From Chryseobacterium gleum (GTDB lineage Bacteria > Bacteroidota > Bacteroidia > Flavobacteriales_D > Crocinitomicaceae): 6,596 nt of DNA. Below, in pieces: positions 1 to 5,753 of the stretch. The first letter of the stretch is position 1. Each line of letters begins with the position of its first letter. The notes beneath the pieces were generated by a model. The model was not told where the DNA came from and made no database searches. It saw only the letters and a program-made list of their open reading frames with translations. A program made the translations under genes and the position numbers. Location: the NCBI GenBank assembly GCA_943326825.2, contig CALPUT020000140.1, forward strand, positions 1-6,596. Direction: 5' to 3'.

Positions 1-188
1 TCTCCTTCAGAAACAATTCCAATTTTCACTTTTTTTGTTGCCGATTCTTCTGAATAACTTTCAGATACACCAACAAAAAGATTAAGTATTATGGGGAAAA
101 TTAATACTGGAATCACAATCATCGTCATAAACGTTCTGCGATCTCTTAAAGTATCTTTTAATTCTTTTTTGAATATTGTAAAAATCAT
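1..188 (-). CDS. ABC-2 type transporter permease, NatB-like (partial, N-terminus only)
   Basis: The window holds the first 62 codons on the minus strand; the rest lies beyond the left edge. The predicted protein begins MIFTIFKKELKDTLRDRRTF, a cytoplasmic amphipathic start with the 'KEL.D.LRDRRT' pattern usual at the N-terminus of ABC-2/NatB-type permeases. One membrane segment follows at about residues 21-41 (MTMIVIPVLIFPIILNLFVGV). A polar stretch then begins (SESYSEESATKK, then VKIGIVSEG) that looks like the start of the large extracytoplasmic domain these permeases carry between helices 1 and 2. The ATG is 5 bp after the natA stop codon, so the two are almost certainly co-transcribed and form one transporter. 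By family knowledge NatAB exports sodium ions in Bacillus, but related permeases move other substrates, so the cargo here is inferred only loosely. Confidence 0.82.
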   Translation of the reverse strand, partial: MIFTIFKKELKDTLRDRRTFMTMIVIPVLIFPIILNLFVGVSESYSEESATKKVKIGIVSEG

Positions 189-193
189 AGGTT

Positions 194-964
194 CTAGTTA
201 TTTGATGATTCTTTTACGATTTTAATAAACTCAGTTGTCAAATTCTCTGTCGTCATTTGATTTTTGAATTCTTCTAATGATGCATTATAAAGTAAATTTC
301 CCTTGTGAATGATAGCAATGTCGTCACATAATAAATCAACTTCGCTCATGATATGGCTGGAAAAAATAACGGTTTTACCTTCTTGTTTACAATCACGAAT
401 TAGTGTAATTATATTTTCAGCAGTTATTACATCTAAACCACTTGTTGGCTCATCAAAAACAATAACTTGTGGATCGTGAATCATTGTTCTACAAATAGAG
501 ACTTTTTGTTTCATCCCTGTACTTAATTTTCCAATGCGTTTATTTTGGAAATCATGCATGTCTAAAAGAGTGAATAATTTGTCTTTACGTTCTTTTAAAT
601 CAGAAGAAGAAACACTGTAAAGTGCTGCGAAATAATCGATCAATTCATTTGGTGTTAAACGCGCATATAGACCTGTAGAACCAGTTAGAAAGCCGATTTT
701 TTTTCGAGCTTCTTGCGGATTTTGAATAGCGTCAATTCCAGCAATTTTAATTGAACCTGAAGTCGGTTGAAATATTGTAGAAAGCATTCTTAATGTTGTT
801 GTTTTTCCCGCTCCATTCGGACCAAGTAAAGAAAAAACTTTTCCTGGTTCACATTTAAATGAAATAGAATTAACCGCAATTGATTTTTTATCGGTTGTAT
901 TTAATTCTTTCTGTTGTTGTTTAGATAGAATAAATTCTTTGTAAAGATTAGTGACTTCAATCAT
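194..964 (-). CDS. natA: ABC transporter ATP-binding protein, NatA family
   Basis: A 256-residue cytoplasmic ATPase that would power the adjacent NatB-like permease. Visible motifs in order: Walker A GPNGAGKT (48-55), the segment GFLTGSTGLY (91-100) where the Q-loop normally lies, signature LSTGMKQK (147-154), Walker B VIVFDEP (167-173, with D171 and catalytic E172), D-loop SGLD (175-178) and switch His204 in SSHIMSEVD. The signature 'STGM(K/R)QK' and the 'TGLY.RLT' stretch are typical of the NatA sodium-export subgroup rather than general drug-export ATPases. An insertion of about 15 polar residues (roughly 13-28) precedes the strand leading to Walker A. Length is normal for a single-domain ATPase. 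The start ATG at 964 is the only good one before the conserved IEVTNLYKEF strand. No convincing -7 box lies directly upstream. A terminator at 1047-1079 isolates it from the proline dehydrogenase gene, so it should have its own promoter in 965-1046. The transported substrate is not proven. Confidence 0.9.
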   Translation of the reverse strand: MIEVTNLYKEFILSKQQQKELNTTDKKSIAVNSISFKCEPGKVFSLLGPNGAGKTTTLRMLSTIFQPTSGSIKIAGIDAIQNPQEARKKIGFLTGSTGLYARLTPNELIDYFAALYSVSSSDLKERKDKLFTLLDMHDFQNKRIGKLSTGMKQKVSICRTMIHDPQVIVFDEPTSGLDVITAENIITLIRDCKQEGKTVIFSSHIMSEVDLLCDDIAIIHKGNLLYNASLEEFKNQMTTENLTTEFIKIVKESSNN

Positions 965-1046
965 TTGATCGTTATTTATGAAGTGAAATTAAAAAGAAAA
1001 AAATAAATGATTTTCAAAAAATGATGAAAGGTGAATTTTTAGGAAC

Positions 1047-1079
1047 AAAAAAAGCGACTAGTATTTTTATTAGTCGCTT
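1047..1079 (-). terminator. Intrinsic terminator of the proline dehydrogenase gene
   Basis: Read on the minus strand, a 9-bp perfect stem (AAGCGACTA / TAGTCGCTT; arms at 1071-1079 and 1052-1060) with a 10-nt loop is followed directly by seven T residues (1047-1053 on the plus strand are A). It begins 24 nt after the proline dehydrogenase stop codon, the expected place for a Rho-independent terminator. On the plus strand no T-run follows the stem, so it acts in one direction only. It separates the proline dehydrogenase transcript from natA downstream. Confidence 0.9.
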
Positions 1080-1103
1080 ACCTAAAATGTAAAAACAAAA
1101 ATT

Positions 1104-2270
1104 CTATTTTTTTCTTCTATTTCTTTCGCTCATTATCAAGCGTAATTCTCTACTTGTTTGTCCTGCAACAGATGTGTTTTCATCAGCTCGTCTTAGAAGA
1201 TAAGGCATTACTTCTTCAATTGGTCCAAAAGGCACATATTTAGCAACTCTATAGTTGTTGAAAGCAAGATTGTAAGAAATATGATCACTCATACCTAAAA
1301 GTTGAGCGAAATAGATGCGTGAATCATCTTTTGCCAGGCCTTTTTTTGTTATTAAATCAGCTAAATAATTTGAACTGTCTTCATTATGAGTTCCGGCACA
1401 AAGTGAAATTATATCTATGTTATCAATAATTAACTCGAGTGCTTTGTTGAAGTCTTTGTCAGAAGCTTCTTTAGTTGGTTGAATCGGAGAAGGATAGACT
1501 TTTTGTGCGGCTCTTTCTCTTTCTTTTTCCATGTAAGCACCACGCACCAATTTAATTCCATAGAAATATTTACCTTCTCTCGCTTCTTTGATTTCTTTTT
1601 CCAAAAATGCTAATCGATCGTGACGGTACATTTGTGCTGTATTGTATACTATCGCTTTTTCAAGATTATACTTTTTCATCATTTGAACGCAGATACGGTC
1701 AATTGTATCTTGAATCCATGTTTCTTCAGCATCAATAAAAACGGGAATTCCGGCATCATAACCTGCTTTGCAAATGATATCTACACGATTGATAACAGCT
1801 TGTAATTCTTTTTGTTCAGAATCAGATAGATTCGCATTTTCAGGATTAGCTTTTTCTAATATGTCAAAACGTGAAATACCTGTTACTTTAAAAACTCCAA
1901 AAGGAATATGCTTACTGTTTTTTGCTTCTTGAATAGTTGCTACAATTTCTTTAACTGTTGCATCAAAATCTTCTTCACTAGTTTTACCTTCAATCGAATA
2001 ATCTAAGATTGTTCCAATACCAAAATCACCAAGTTGTTTAATTGTTTTAGCGCAATCTGGGATTGTTTCACCTCCACAGAACTGATGGAAAATTGTACTT
2101 TTAATAATTCCCTTGATAGGTAACTTTGCTTTTAATGAGAAATTAGTCATAGTTTTTCCCATTTTAACCATCGATGGATTTCCAACAATTTTAAATAGCC
2201 AATAAGCTTTTTTCAAATCTTTATCAGATTTACTTTTAAAAGCAATTTCTGTATTGTCAAACGATATCAT
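1104..2270 (-). CDS. Proline dehydrogenase (monofunctional, FAD-dependent)
   Basis: A 388-residue enzyme that oxidises L-proline to 1-pyrroline-5-carboxylate, passing electrons through FAD to the quinone pool: the first step of proline breakdown. Family motifs seen: LDYSIEG (89-95), KVTGI (128-132), DAEETW (180-185), YNTAQMY (209-215), KLVRGAY (240-246), GTHNE (293-297), QLLGM (323-327), YVPFGP (345-350) and YLLRRADEN (357-365), whose paired arginines and Glu364 match the substrate-binding helix of the family. It has only the proline dehydrogenase barrel; there is no fused pyrroline-5-carboxylate dehydrogenase as in enterobacterial PutA, and no such gene in this window. The C-terminal motifs resemble the mitochondrial-type single-domain enzymes. 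The ATG at 2270 gives the usual N-terminus (FDNTEIAFKSKSDKDLKKAY). A -7 box (TACTTTTG) lies 17 nt upstream and a strong terminator follows, so it is probably a single-gene transcript. The enzyme call is firm; the choice of gene name (putA or fadM-type) is left open. Confidence 0.94.
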   Translation of the reverse strand: MISFDNTEIAFKSKSDKDLKKAYWLFKIVGNPSMVKMGKTMTNFSLKAKLPIKGIIKSTIFHQFCGGETIPDCAKTIKQLGDFGIGTILDYSIEGKTSEEDFDATVKEIVATIQEAKNSKHIPFGVFKVTGISRFDILEKANPENANLSDSEQKELQAVINRVDIICKAGYDAGIPVFIDAEETWIQDTIDRICVQMMKKYNLEKAIVYNTAQMYRHDRLAFLEKEIKEAREGKYFYGIKLVRGAYMEKERERAAQKVYPSPIQPTKEASDKDFNKALELIIDNIDIISLCAGTHNEDSSNYLADLITKKGLAKDDSRIYFAQLLGMSDHISYNLAFNNYRVAKYVPFGPIEEVMPYLLRRADENTSVAGQTSRELRLIMSERNRRKK

Positions 2271-2287
2271 AGTGCAATTTTATAGGA

Positions 2288-2295
2288 CAAAAGTA
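2288..2295 (-). promoter_or_regulatory. Candidate -7 box for the proline dehydrogenase gene
   Basis: On the minus strand this reads TACTTTTG, a full match to the Bacteroidetes -7 consensus TAnnTTTG. Seventeen bases separate it from the ATG at 2270, giving a leader of about 10 nt. No clear TTG -33 element is visible at the usual distance, so the assignment rests on the -7 match and position. Confidence 0.5.
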
Positions 2296-2312
2296 ATTCC
2301 TTTTTTGATAAG

Positions 2313-2346
2313 TTGTATGTATTCTAAAAGTGTTTATTTACATTTG
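2313..2346 (+). promoter_or_regulatory. Candidate promoter for aroB (-33 TTG and -7 TACATTTG)
   Basis: TACATTTG at 2339-2346 fully matches the Bacteroidetes -7 consensus TAnnTTTG, and a TTG at 2313-2315 lies 23 nt upstream, the long end of the spacing range known for Flavobacterium promoters. Transcription would begin near 2351, about 24 nt before the ATG at 2375. This location is inside the possible upstream extension of the aroB frame and argues against any start before about 2351. Confidence 0.5.
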
Positions 2347-2374
2347 TTTATATATTCGAGTAAGACTTTTAGAC

Positions 2375-3439
2375 ATGGTAAAAATTAATGCTTCAGATTA
2401 TCAGATTGAATTAGGTAATTTAGTTCAATCTTCATTTTCTAATTTATTGAAAGAGAGATATTCTCATTCAAAGGTTGTGATAATGGTAGATGAAAATACC
2501 CATGATAATTGTTTAGAATATTTATTGACCAATTTTGAAGAATTAAAAGAAGCTGAAGTAATGTTGCTTCCGAATGGGGAAGAGAACAAGGTTATGGAAG
2601 TGTGCTTTCAAGTTTTTGAAGCTTTATCTGAATATCAGATTGGTAGAAAAGATTTGGTCATTAATCTTGGTGGAGGAGTAGTTACTGATATGGGTGGATT
2701 TATTGCTTCTATTTTTAAAAGAGGTATTGATTTTATAAACATCCCAACGACTTTATTATCTATGGTAGATGCTTCTATTGGCGGCAAAACTGGAATTGAT
2801 TTGGGACCTTATAAAAATCAATTGGGTACATTTACCAATCCAAAAGCGTTATATATTGATATCTTATTTTTACAGACTCTGCCAGCTGAAGAATTAATGA
2901 ATGGTTATGCAGAAATGTTAAAACATGCTTTAATTGCTGATCCAAATTACTGGGAAGAATTGACATCAATTACAACATTGGATGATTTAGTTGACAATGA
3001 TTTGATAAAAACGTCAATTGATATAAAAAATAATATAGTATTAAATGATCCCAAAGAAGCATGTGATCGTAAGAAATTGAATTTTGGTCATACAATTGGA
3101 CACGGTTTGGAAGGTTTTTTCTTGGATAAAGAACCTATTTCACATGGTTATGCTGTTGGTTTAGGAATGTTAGCTGAAAGTTATATTGCCTATAAACGTA
3201 CAATCTTACAAGAAGATAAATGGTTAGATATTGAACGTGTTTTGACTTCGGTTTTTCCAAAAATAGAGATTAAAGAATCTGAAATTCCAGAAATAATTGA
3301 GTTGATGAAAAACGACAAAAAGAATTTTAACAGTGAAATCAAGGGCTGCATGTTGACTGATATAGGTAAATGTGACTTTGATCAATCATATGGTAAAAAA
3401 GAAATCGAAGAAGCAATTCGTTATTTAATAGAATTTTAG
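2375..3439 (+). CDS. aroB: 3-dehydroquinate synthase
   Basis: Cytoplasmic NAD- and metal-dependent enzyme converting DAHP to 3-dehydroquinate, step two of the shikimate pathway. From the ATG at 2375 it has 354 residues, the normal length. Visible motifs: VDE (38-40) for NAD binding, GEENK (68-72), GGGVVTDMGGF (99-109), KRG (115-117), IPTTLLSMVDASIGGKTG (123-140), YAEMLKHALI (178-187), RKKLNFGHTIGHGLE (232-246) and SHGYAVGLGM (256-265). The metal ligands expected from the Aspergillus enzyme are all present as Glu180, His239 and His257. The frame stays open upstream to a GTG at 2330, but that extension has low-complexity sequence (FIYICLYIRVRLLD), overlaps the probable promoter, and would give 369 residues, so I reject it. 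The gene is divergent from proline dehydrogenase and convergent with merR, so it is probably transcribed alone; no other aro gene is nearby. Confidence 0.96.
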   Translation: MVKINASDYQIELGNLVQSSFSNLLKERYSHSKVVIMVDENTHDNCLEYLLTNFEELKEAEVMLLPNGEENKVMEVCFQVFEALSEYQIGRKDLVINLGGGVVTDMGGFIASIFKRGIDFINIPTTLLSMVDASIGGKTGIDLGPYKNQLGTFTNPKALYIDILFLQTLPAEELMNGYAEMLKHALIADPNYWEELTSITTLDDLVDNDLIKTSIDIKNNIVLNDPKEACDRKKLNFGHTIGHGLEGFFLDKEPISHGYAVGLGMLAESYIAYKRTILQEDKWLDIERVLTSVFPKIEIKESEIPEIIELMKNDKKNFNSEIKGCMLTDIGKCDFDQSYGKKEIEEAIRYLIEF

Positions 3440-3448
3440 TTTCTAAGA

Positions 3449-3506
3449 TTACAGTTTATATTTTAGATTGGTAAATTGTAAAATTTAAAAAATAGATTAT
3501 TTTTTT
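3449..3506. terminator. Possible weak bidirectional terminator between aroB and merR
   Basis: Two hairpins lie between the convergent genes. The first pairs TTACAGTTTA (3449-3458) with TAAATTGTAA (3472-3481): ten pairs with one G-U, and a 13-nt loop, beginning 10 nt after the aroB stop. The second is an A/T-only stem, AAAAAATA (3487-3494) with TATTTTTT (3498-3505), a 3-nt loop, overlapping the merR stop codon. Neither is a classic GC-rich stem followed by a T-run, but the second ends in T on either strand. Function as a terminator for both genes is inferred from position. Confidence 0.35.
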
Positions 3507-3856
3507 AGCTGAATTAATTTAGCTTTAATAGACTCTAATTTAGCAATAACTTCAGAACTTTCAGTTGATTCAATAGGCTGATTATTATCCATTTGTATCT
3601 CTTCTTTTGATTTAATAAAGTTTTTTGCACCTTCAAGTGTAAAACCTTTTATTTTTACCAAATGATAAATCTTGTTAAAATTTCGAATGTCTTTTATAGT
3701 GAAAAGACGGTTTCCTTTCTTGTTTTTCTTTGGTTGAAAGATAGAGAATTCTTTTTCCCAAAACCTTATTAAAGAAGTGTTTACCTGAAACATTTCAGCT
3801 ACTTCACCGATGGAATAATACAGTTTTTTAAGATCTTTTTCTTGAATTTCAATCAC
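3497..3856 (-). CDS. MerR family transcriptional regulator
   Basis: A 119-residue DNA-binding protein. The N-terminal winged helix-turn-helix is clear: YYSIGEVAEMFQVNTSLIRF (13-32) with WEKEF (33-37), then the wing KKNKKGNRLFT (43-53) and the second helical pair IKDIRNFNKIYHLVKIKGFTLEGAKNF (54-80, hydrophobic face visible). A polar linker (about 84-101) leads to a short helix SEVIAKLESIKAKLIQLKK (101-119) with heptad-like hydrophobic spacing that could mediate dimerisation. There is no effector domain and no cysteine anywhere, so metal or thiol sensing of the classical MerR kind is unlikely. The start codon is GTG at 3856; no in-frame ATG exists before the HTH until Met22, inside the HTH. Closely similar small MerR proteins are common in flavobacteria and their targets are unknown to me. 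It is divergent from the nlpC-type gene over 50 bp, so regulation of itself or that gene is plausible but unproven. Confidence 0.88.
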   Translation of the reverse strand: MIEIQEKDLKKLYYSIGEVAEMFQVNTSLIRFWEKEFSIFQPKKNKKGNRLFTIKDIRNFNKIYHLVKIKGFTLEGAKNFIKSKEEIQMDNNQPIESTESSEVIAKLESIKAKLIQLKK

Positions 3857-3860
3857 AATA

Positions 3861-3868
3861 CAAATATG
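3861..3868 (-). promoter_or_regulatory. Weak candidate -7 box for merR
   Basis: Reads CATATTTG on the minus strand, one mismatch to TAnnTTTG. Only 4 nt separate it from the GTG start codon at 3856, which would make the mRNA leaderless. No -33 TTG is seen. Either this is the promoter of a leaderless message or the match is chance in AT-rich DNA. Confidence 0.25.
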
Positions 3869-3890
3869 TTAATATCCCGAAAATAGTTAT

Positions 3891-3898
3891 TAATTTTG
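3891..3898 (+). promoter_or_regulatory. Candidate -7 box for the NlpC/P60 gene
   Basis: TAATTTTG fully matches TAnnTTTG and ends 8 nt before the ATG at 3907. Transcription would start about 2-5 nt before that codon, so the mRNA would be leaderless or nearly so, or translation could begin at the TTG at 3922. No clear -33 TTG is present at the usual distance. Confidence 0.45.
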
Positions 3899-3906
3899 TA
3901 ATCGCA

Positions 3907-4476
3907 ATGCAAGACGTTAATTTGAAAAAAATATTTATAGGATTAAGTTATTATTTGTTTTCTCTGACAAGTATGGCTCAATCTCCTGCAACATTAGATT
4001 CGCTTGCTAATTCTCCAATTCAAAGTATTATTTCTTTAGACGATACTGTTAAAATAAAGAACAGCAAACAGGTAGACGAAATCATCTCATTCGCAAAGAC
4101 ATTTTTAGGAACGCCTTATCATTATGCAGGTTCATCTCCTTCAGGTTTTGATTGCTCAGGATTCATTTATTATGTAATGGGCAATTTTGGAATGACTTTA
4201 ACACATTCTAGCTATGGAATGGCTGAGTTCGGAGAAACAGTAAAGCTTTCAGAGCTTAGACCTGGAGACTTAATGTTTTTTAAAGGAAGGAATGTTAATG
4301 CAACACAAGTAGGACACGTTTCCTTAGTGGTAGAAGTAACGCCAGATGCTATAATGTTTATTCATTCATCTACTTCAAGAGGAGTAGTTATTGAGAATTT
4401 CAAAACTAGTAGATATTTTATTCCAAGATTTTTAAAAGCAAAACGATTAGATTTCGGAGTTGAAGATTCGAAATAA
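3907..4476 (+). CDS. Secreted NlpC/P60 family cell-wall peptidase
   Basis: A 189-residue cysteine peptidase, expected to cut the D-gamma-glutamyl-diaminopimelate bond in peptidoglycan stem peptides and so to act in the periplasm. Residues 1-24 form a Sec signal peptide: K7-K8, hydrophobic core IFIGLSYYLFSLT, and a likely cut after SMA before Gln25. Cys is absent at the cut site, so it is not a lipoprotein. A linker (25-54) leads to the NlpC/P60 domain (about 55-178). Catalytic Cys83 is in FDCSGF, His137 is in QVGHVSLV, and His153 in FIHSS fits the third polar residue. RPGDLMFFKG (118-127) is another family hallmark. There are no SH3 or LysM repeats, so it is a minimal single-domain enzyme. 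The start is ATG 3907, but a TTG at 3922 would give MKKIFIGL, a more typical signal peptide start. Its stop codon abuts that of the convergent transporter. Confidence 0.92.
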   Translation: MQDVNLKKIFIGLSYYLFSLTSMAQSPATLDSLANSPIQSIISLDDTVKIKNSKQVDEIISFAKTFLGTPYHYAGSSPSGFDCSGFIYYVMGNFGMTLTHSSYGMAEFGETVKLSELRPGDLMFFKGRNVNATQVGHVSLVVEVTPDAIMFIHSSTSRGVVIENFKTSRYFIPRFLKAKRLDFGVEDSK

Positions 4477-5637
4477 TTAAAAATCGGATTTGCGATAAAG
4501 TTGATGCCATACTAGGTAGACAAATCCTAAAAATGCAGAAAGACCTCCGATAATAAATGTAAAAGGAACAGTTTCAAAGGTATTATTGTAGGTTAACATT
4601 GTTGAAAAAGAGCCAGCCATGATTCCTAATTCCAGGGCGATAAACATTGTTCCAGCTCCAATACCTCTTCTATGTATTGCTGATAAATCTGCAGTCCAAG
4701 CAAAAAGCGTAGGACTTGTGATTCCTGTTGCAAATCCGAATACAATTGAAGCAATTGAATAGGAGAGAGGTGTTTTAGCATAACCTATTAAAATCATACT
4801 TATTACTAAAATAAACATACCGATTGACAGCGTTTTTCTTCGGCCTATTTTGTCTGAAAGAGACCCAAAAAACAAACGAACAAAAATAGTACAGACTACA
4901 TAAAATATAAAAAACCAACCTTTATTTTGGATTCCTACATACTTTGAGATATCTGGAGTTAATACAAAAATAACACCAGAGCAAAAAGCTGATAAAAACA
5001 TTACAATCGCAGCAGGGAAAACATTACGTTCAAGTATATCTTTGGAGGGGACTTTTAGTAATTTAAATTTAAATTTTACTGGTTTTTCAAGTGATTCTTT
5101 TACAAAGAAAATGAGTATAGACGAAAAAATTGAGAGAGCACTAGCAATTATGAATAAATTATTAATCCCAACCAAATCGCAAATTGTTGAGCCTAATCCT
5201 TGTCCTACTCCAATTCCAAGCGAAGTAAAAGTGCCCCAGATCCCCATTCCTATTCCTCTTTTGTTTGTAGGTAAGATATCTGTCATTAAAGCGGTTGATC
5301 CAGTGGGCATAAAACCTGCGCTTAAACCATGAAGAAAACGTAAAAACAAAAAGAAAGCAACTGAAATTGATAATGGATAAAATAAACTAACAATTATAGA
5401 AAAGGCAACACCTATGTACATTACTTTTTTTCGACCAATTAGATCAGATAATCTTCCAGAAAAAGGTCTAGCTAGAGCAGATGAAAGTGTAAATAAGACA
5501 AAAATTAAACCTTTTCTATCGGCACCTCCAAGCTCTGTTATGAAATCATTTAATTCTGGGATGATTAAATTAAAACTGGTCATAAATAAAAACATTGACC
5601 AACAAATTATCCAGAAATTTTTACTGTAATTGAACAT
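4477..5637 (-). CDS. Major facilitator superfamily transporter (DHA1-like efflux protein)
   Basis: A 386-residue inner-membrane protein with about twelve hydrophobic helices in two halves. Motif A appears in both loops 2-3 and 8-9: GRLSDLIGRKK (61-71) and GSLSDKIGRRK (258-268). Helix 4 carries FLRFLHGLSAGFM (98-110), with the charged Arg100 typical of proton-coupled exporters. Helix 5 has the glycine-rich SLGIGVGQGLGS (139-150), which resembles antiporter motif C but with Gln where proline is usual. A central cytoplasmic loop (about 181-205, KESLEKPVKFKFKLLK) is lysine-rich, matching the positive-inside rule. These points suggest proton-driven efflux of a small molecule; the substrate is not recognisable. 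The ATG at 5637 directly precedes the first helix. A -7 box ends 8 nt upstream. The gene is alone on its strand, convergent with the NlpC/P60 gene and divergent from msrA. Confidence 0.9.
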   Translation of the reverse strand: MFNYSKNFWIICWSMFLFMTSFNLIIPELNDFITELGGADRKGLIFVLFTLSSALARPFSGRLSDLIGRKKVMYIGVAFSIIVSLFYPLSISVAFFLFLRFLHGLSAGFMPTGSTALMTDILPTNKRGIGMGIWGTFTSLGIGVGQGLGSTICDLVGINNLFIIASALSIFSSILIFFVKESLEKPVKFKFKLLKVPSKDILERNVFPAAIVMFLSAFCSGVIFVLTPDISKYVGIQNKGWFFIFYVVCTIFVRLFFGSLSDKIGRRKTLSIGMFILVISMILIGYAKTPLSYSIASIVFGFATGITSPTLFAWTADLSAIHRRGIGAGTMFIALELGIMAGSFSTMLTYNNTFETVPFTFIIGGLSAFLGFVYLVWHQLYRKSDF

Positions 5638-5645
5638 AAGTTATA

Positions 5646-5653
5646 CAAAGGTA
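5646..5653 (-). promoter_or_regulatory. Candidate -7 box for the MFS transporter gene
   Basis: Reads TACCTTTG on the minus strand, a full match to TAnnTTTG, ending 8 nt before the ATG at 5637. The leader would be only a few nucleotides. No TTG -33 element is present; the palindrome at 5662-5673 occupies the spacer and -33 side of the promoter. Confidence 0.45.
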
Positions 5654-5661
5654 ATTTTATT

Positions 5662-5673
5662 TCGAAGCTTCGA
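5662..5673. promoter_or_regulatory. Perfect 12-bp palindrome, possible operator
   Basis: TCGAAGCTTCGA is a perfect inverted repeat located 8 bp upstream of the transporter -7 box, within the 116-bp gap between the divergent transporter and msrA genes. It is GC-richer than the surrounding AT-rich DNA. Position between -7 and -33 of the transporter promoter would suit a repressor site, though no regulator gene for it is identified here. Chance occurrence cannot be excluded. Confidence 0.35.
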
Positions 5674-5753
5674 TTTGTATTAAACTAAATCTTTTAACAA
5701 AAAATGGAATCTTTCTGAAAAAAGAATTAATTTAGAAAATCTAATATTATGAA

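Noticed and set aside
965..1046. Promoter for natA
   Set aside because: Expected here because a terminator separates natA from the upstream gene, but the nearest candidate on the minus strand (ATTTTTTG at 1015-1022) does not match TAnnTTTG, so no site is annotated.
1620..1805. Plus-strand open frame of 61 codons inside the proline dehydrogenase gene
   Set aside because: It lies wholly antisense to a well-conserved gene, has a cysteine-rich low-quality composition and no recognisable motif; it is a shadow frame.
3515..3532. Near-palindrome AGCTGAATTAATTTAGCT at the end of merR
   Set aside because: It is inside the coding sequence for the last residues of MerR and is explained by AT-rich codons; no following T-run makes it a terminator on the minus strand.
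5042..5629. Two plus-strand open frames (5042-5332 and 5414-5629) inside the transporter gene
   Set aside because: They are antisense to membrane helices and motif A of the transporter and show proline/lysine-rich composition expected of a reverse reading of hydrophobic codons.
5674..5735. Promoter for msrA
   Set aside because: TAATTTAG at 5728-5735 and a TCGATTTG at 5669-5676 each have one mismatch to TAnnTTTG; in such AT-rich sequence neither is strong enough to call.
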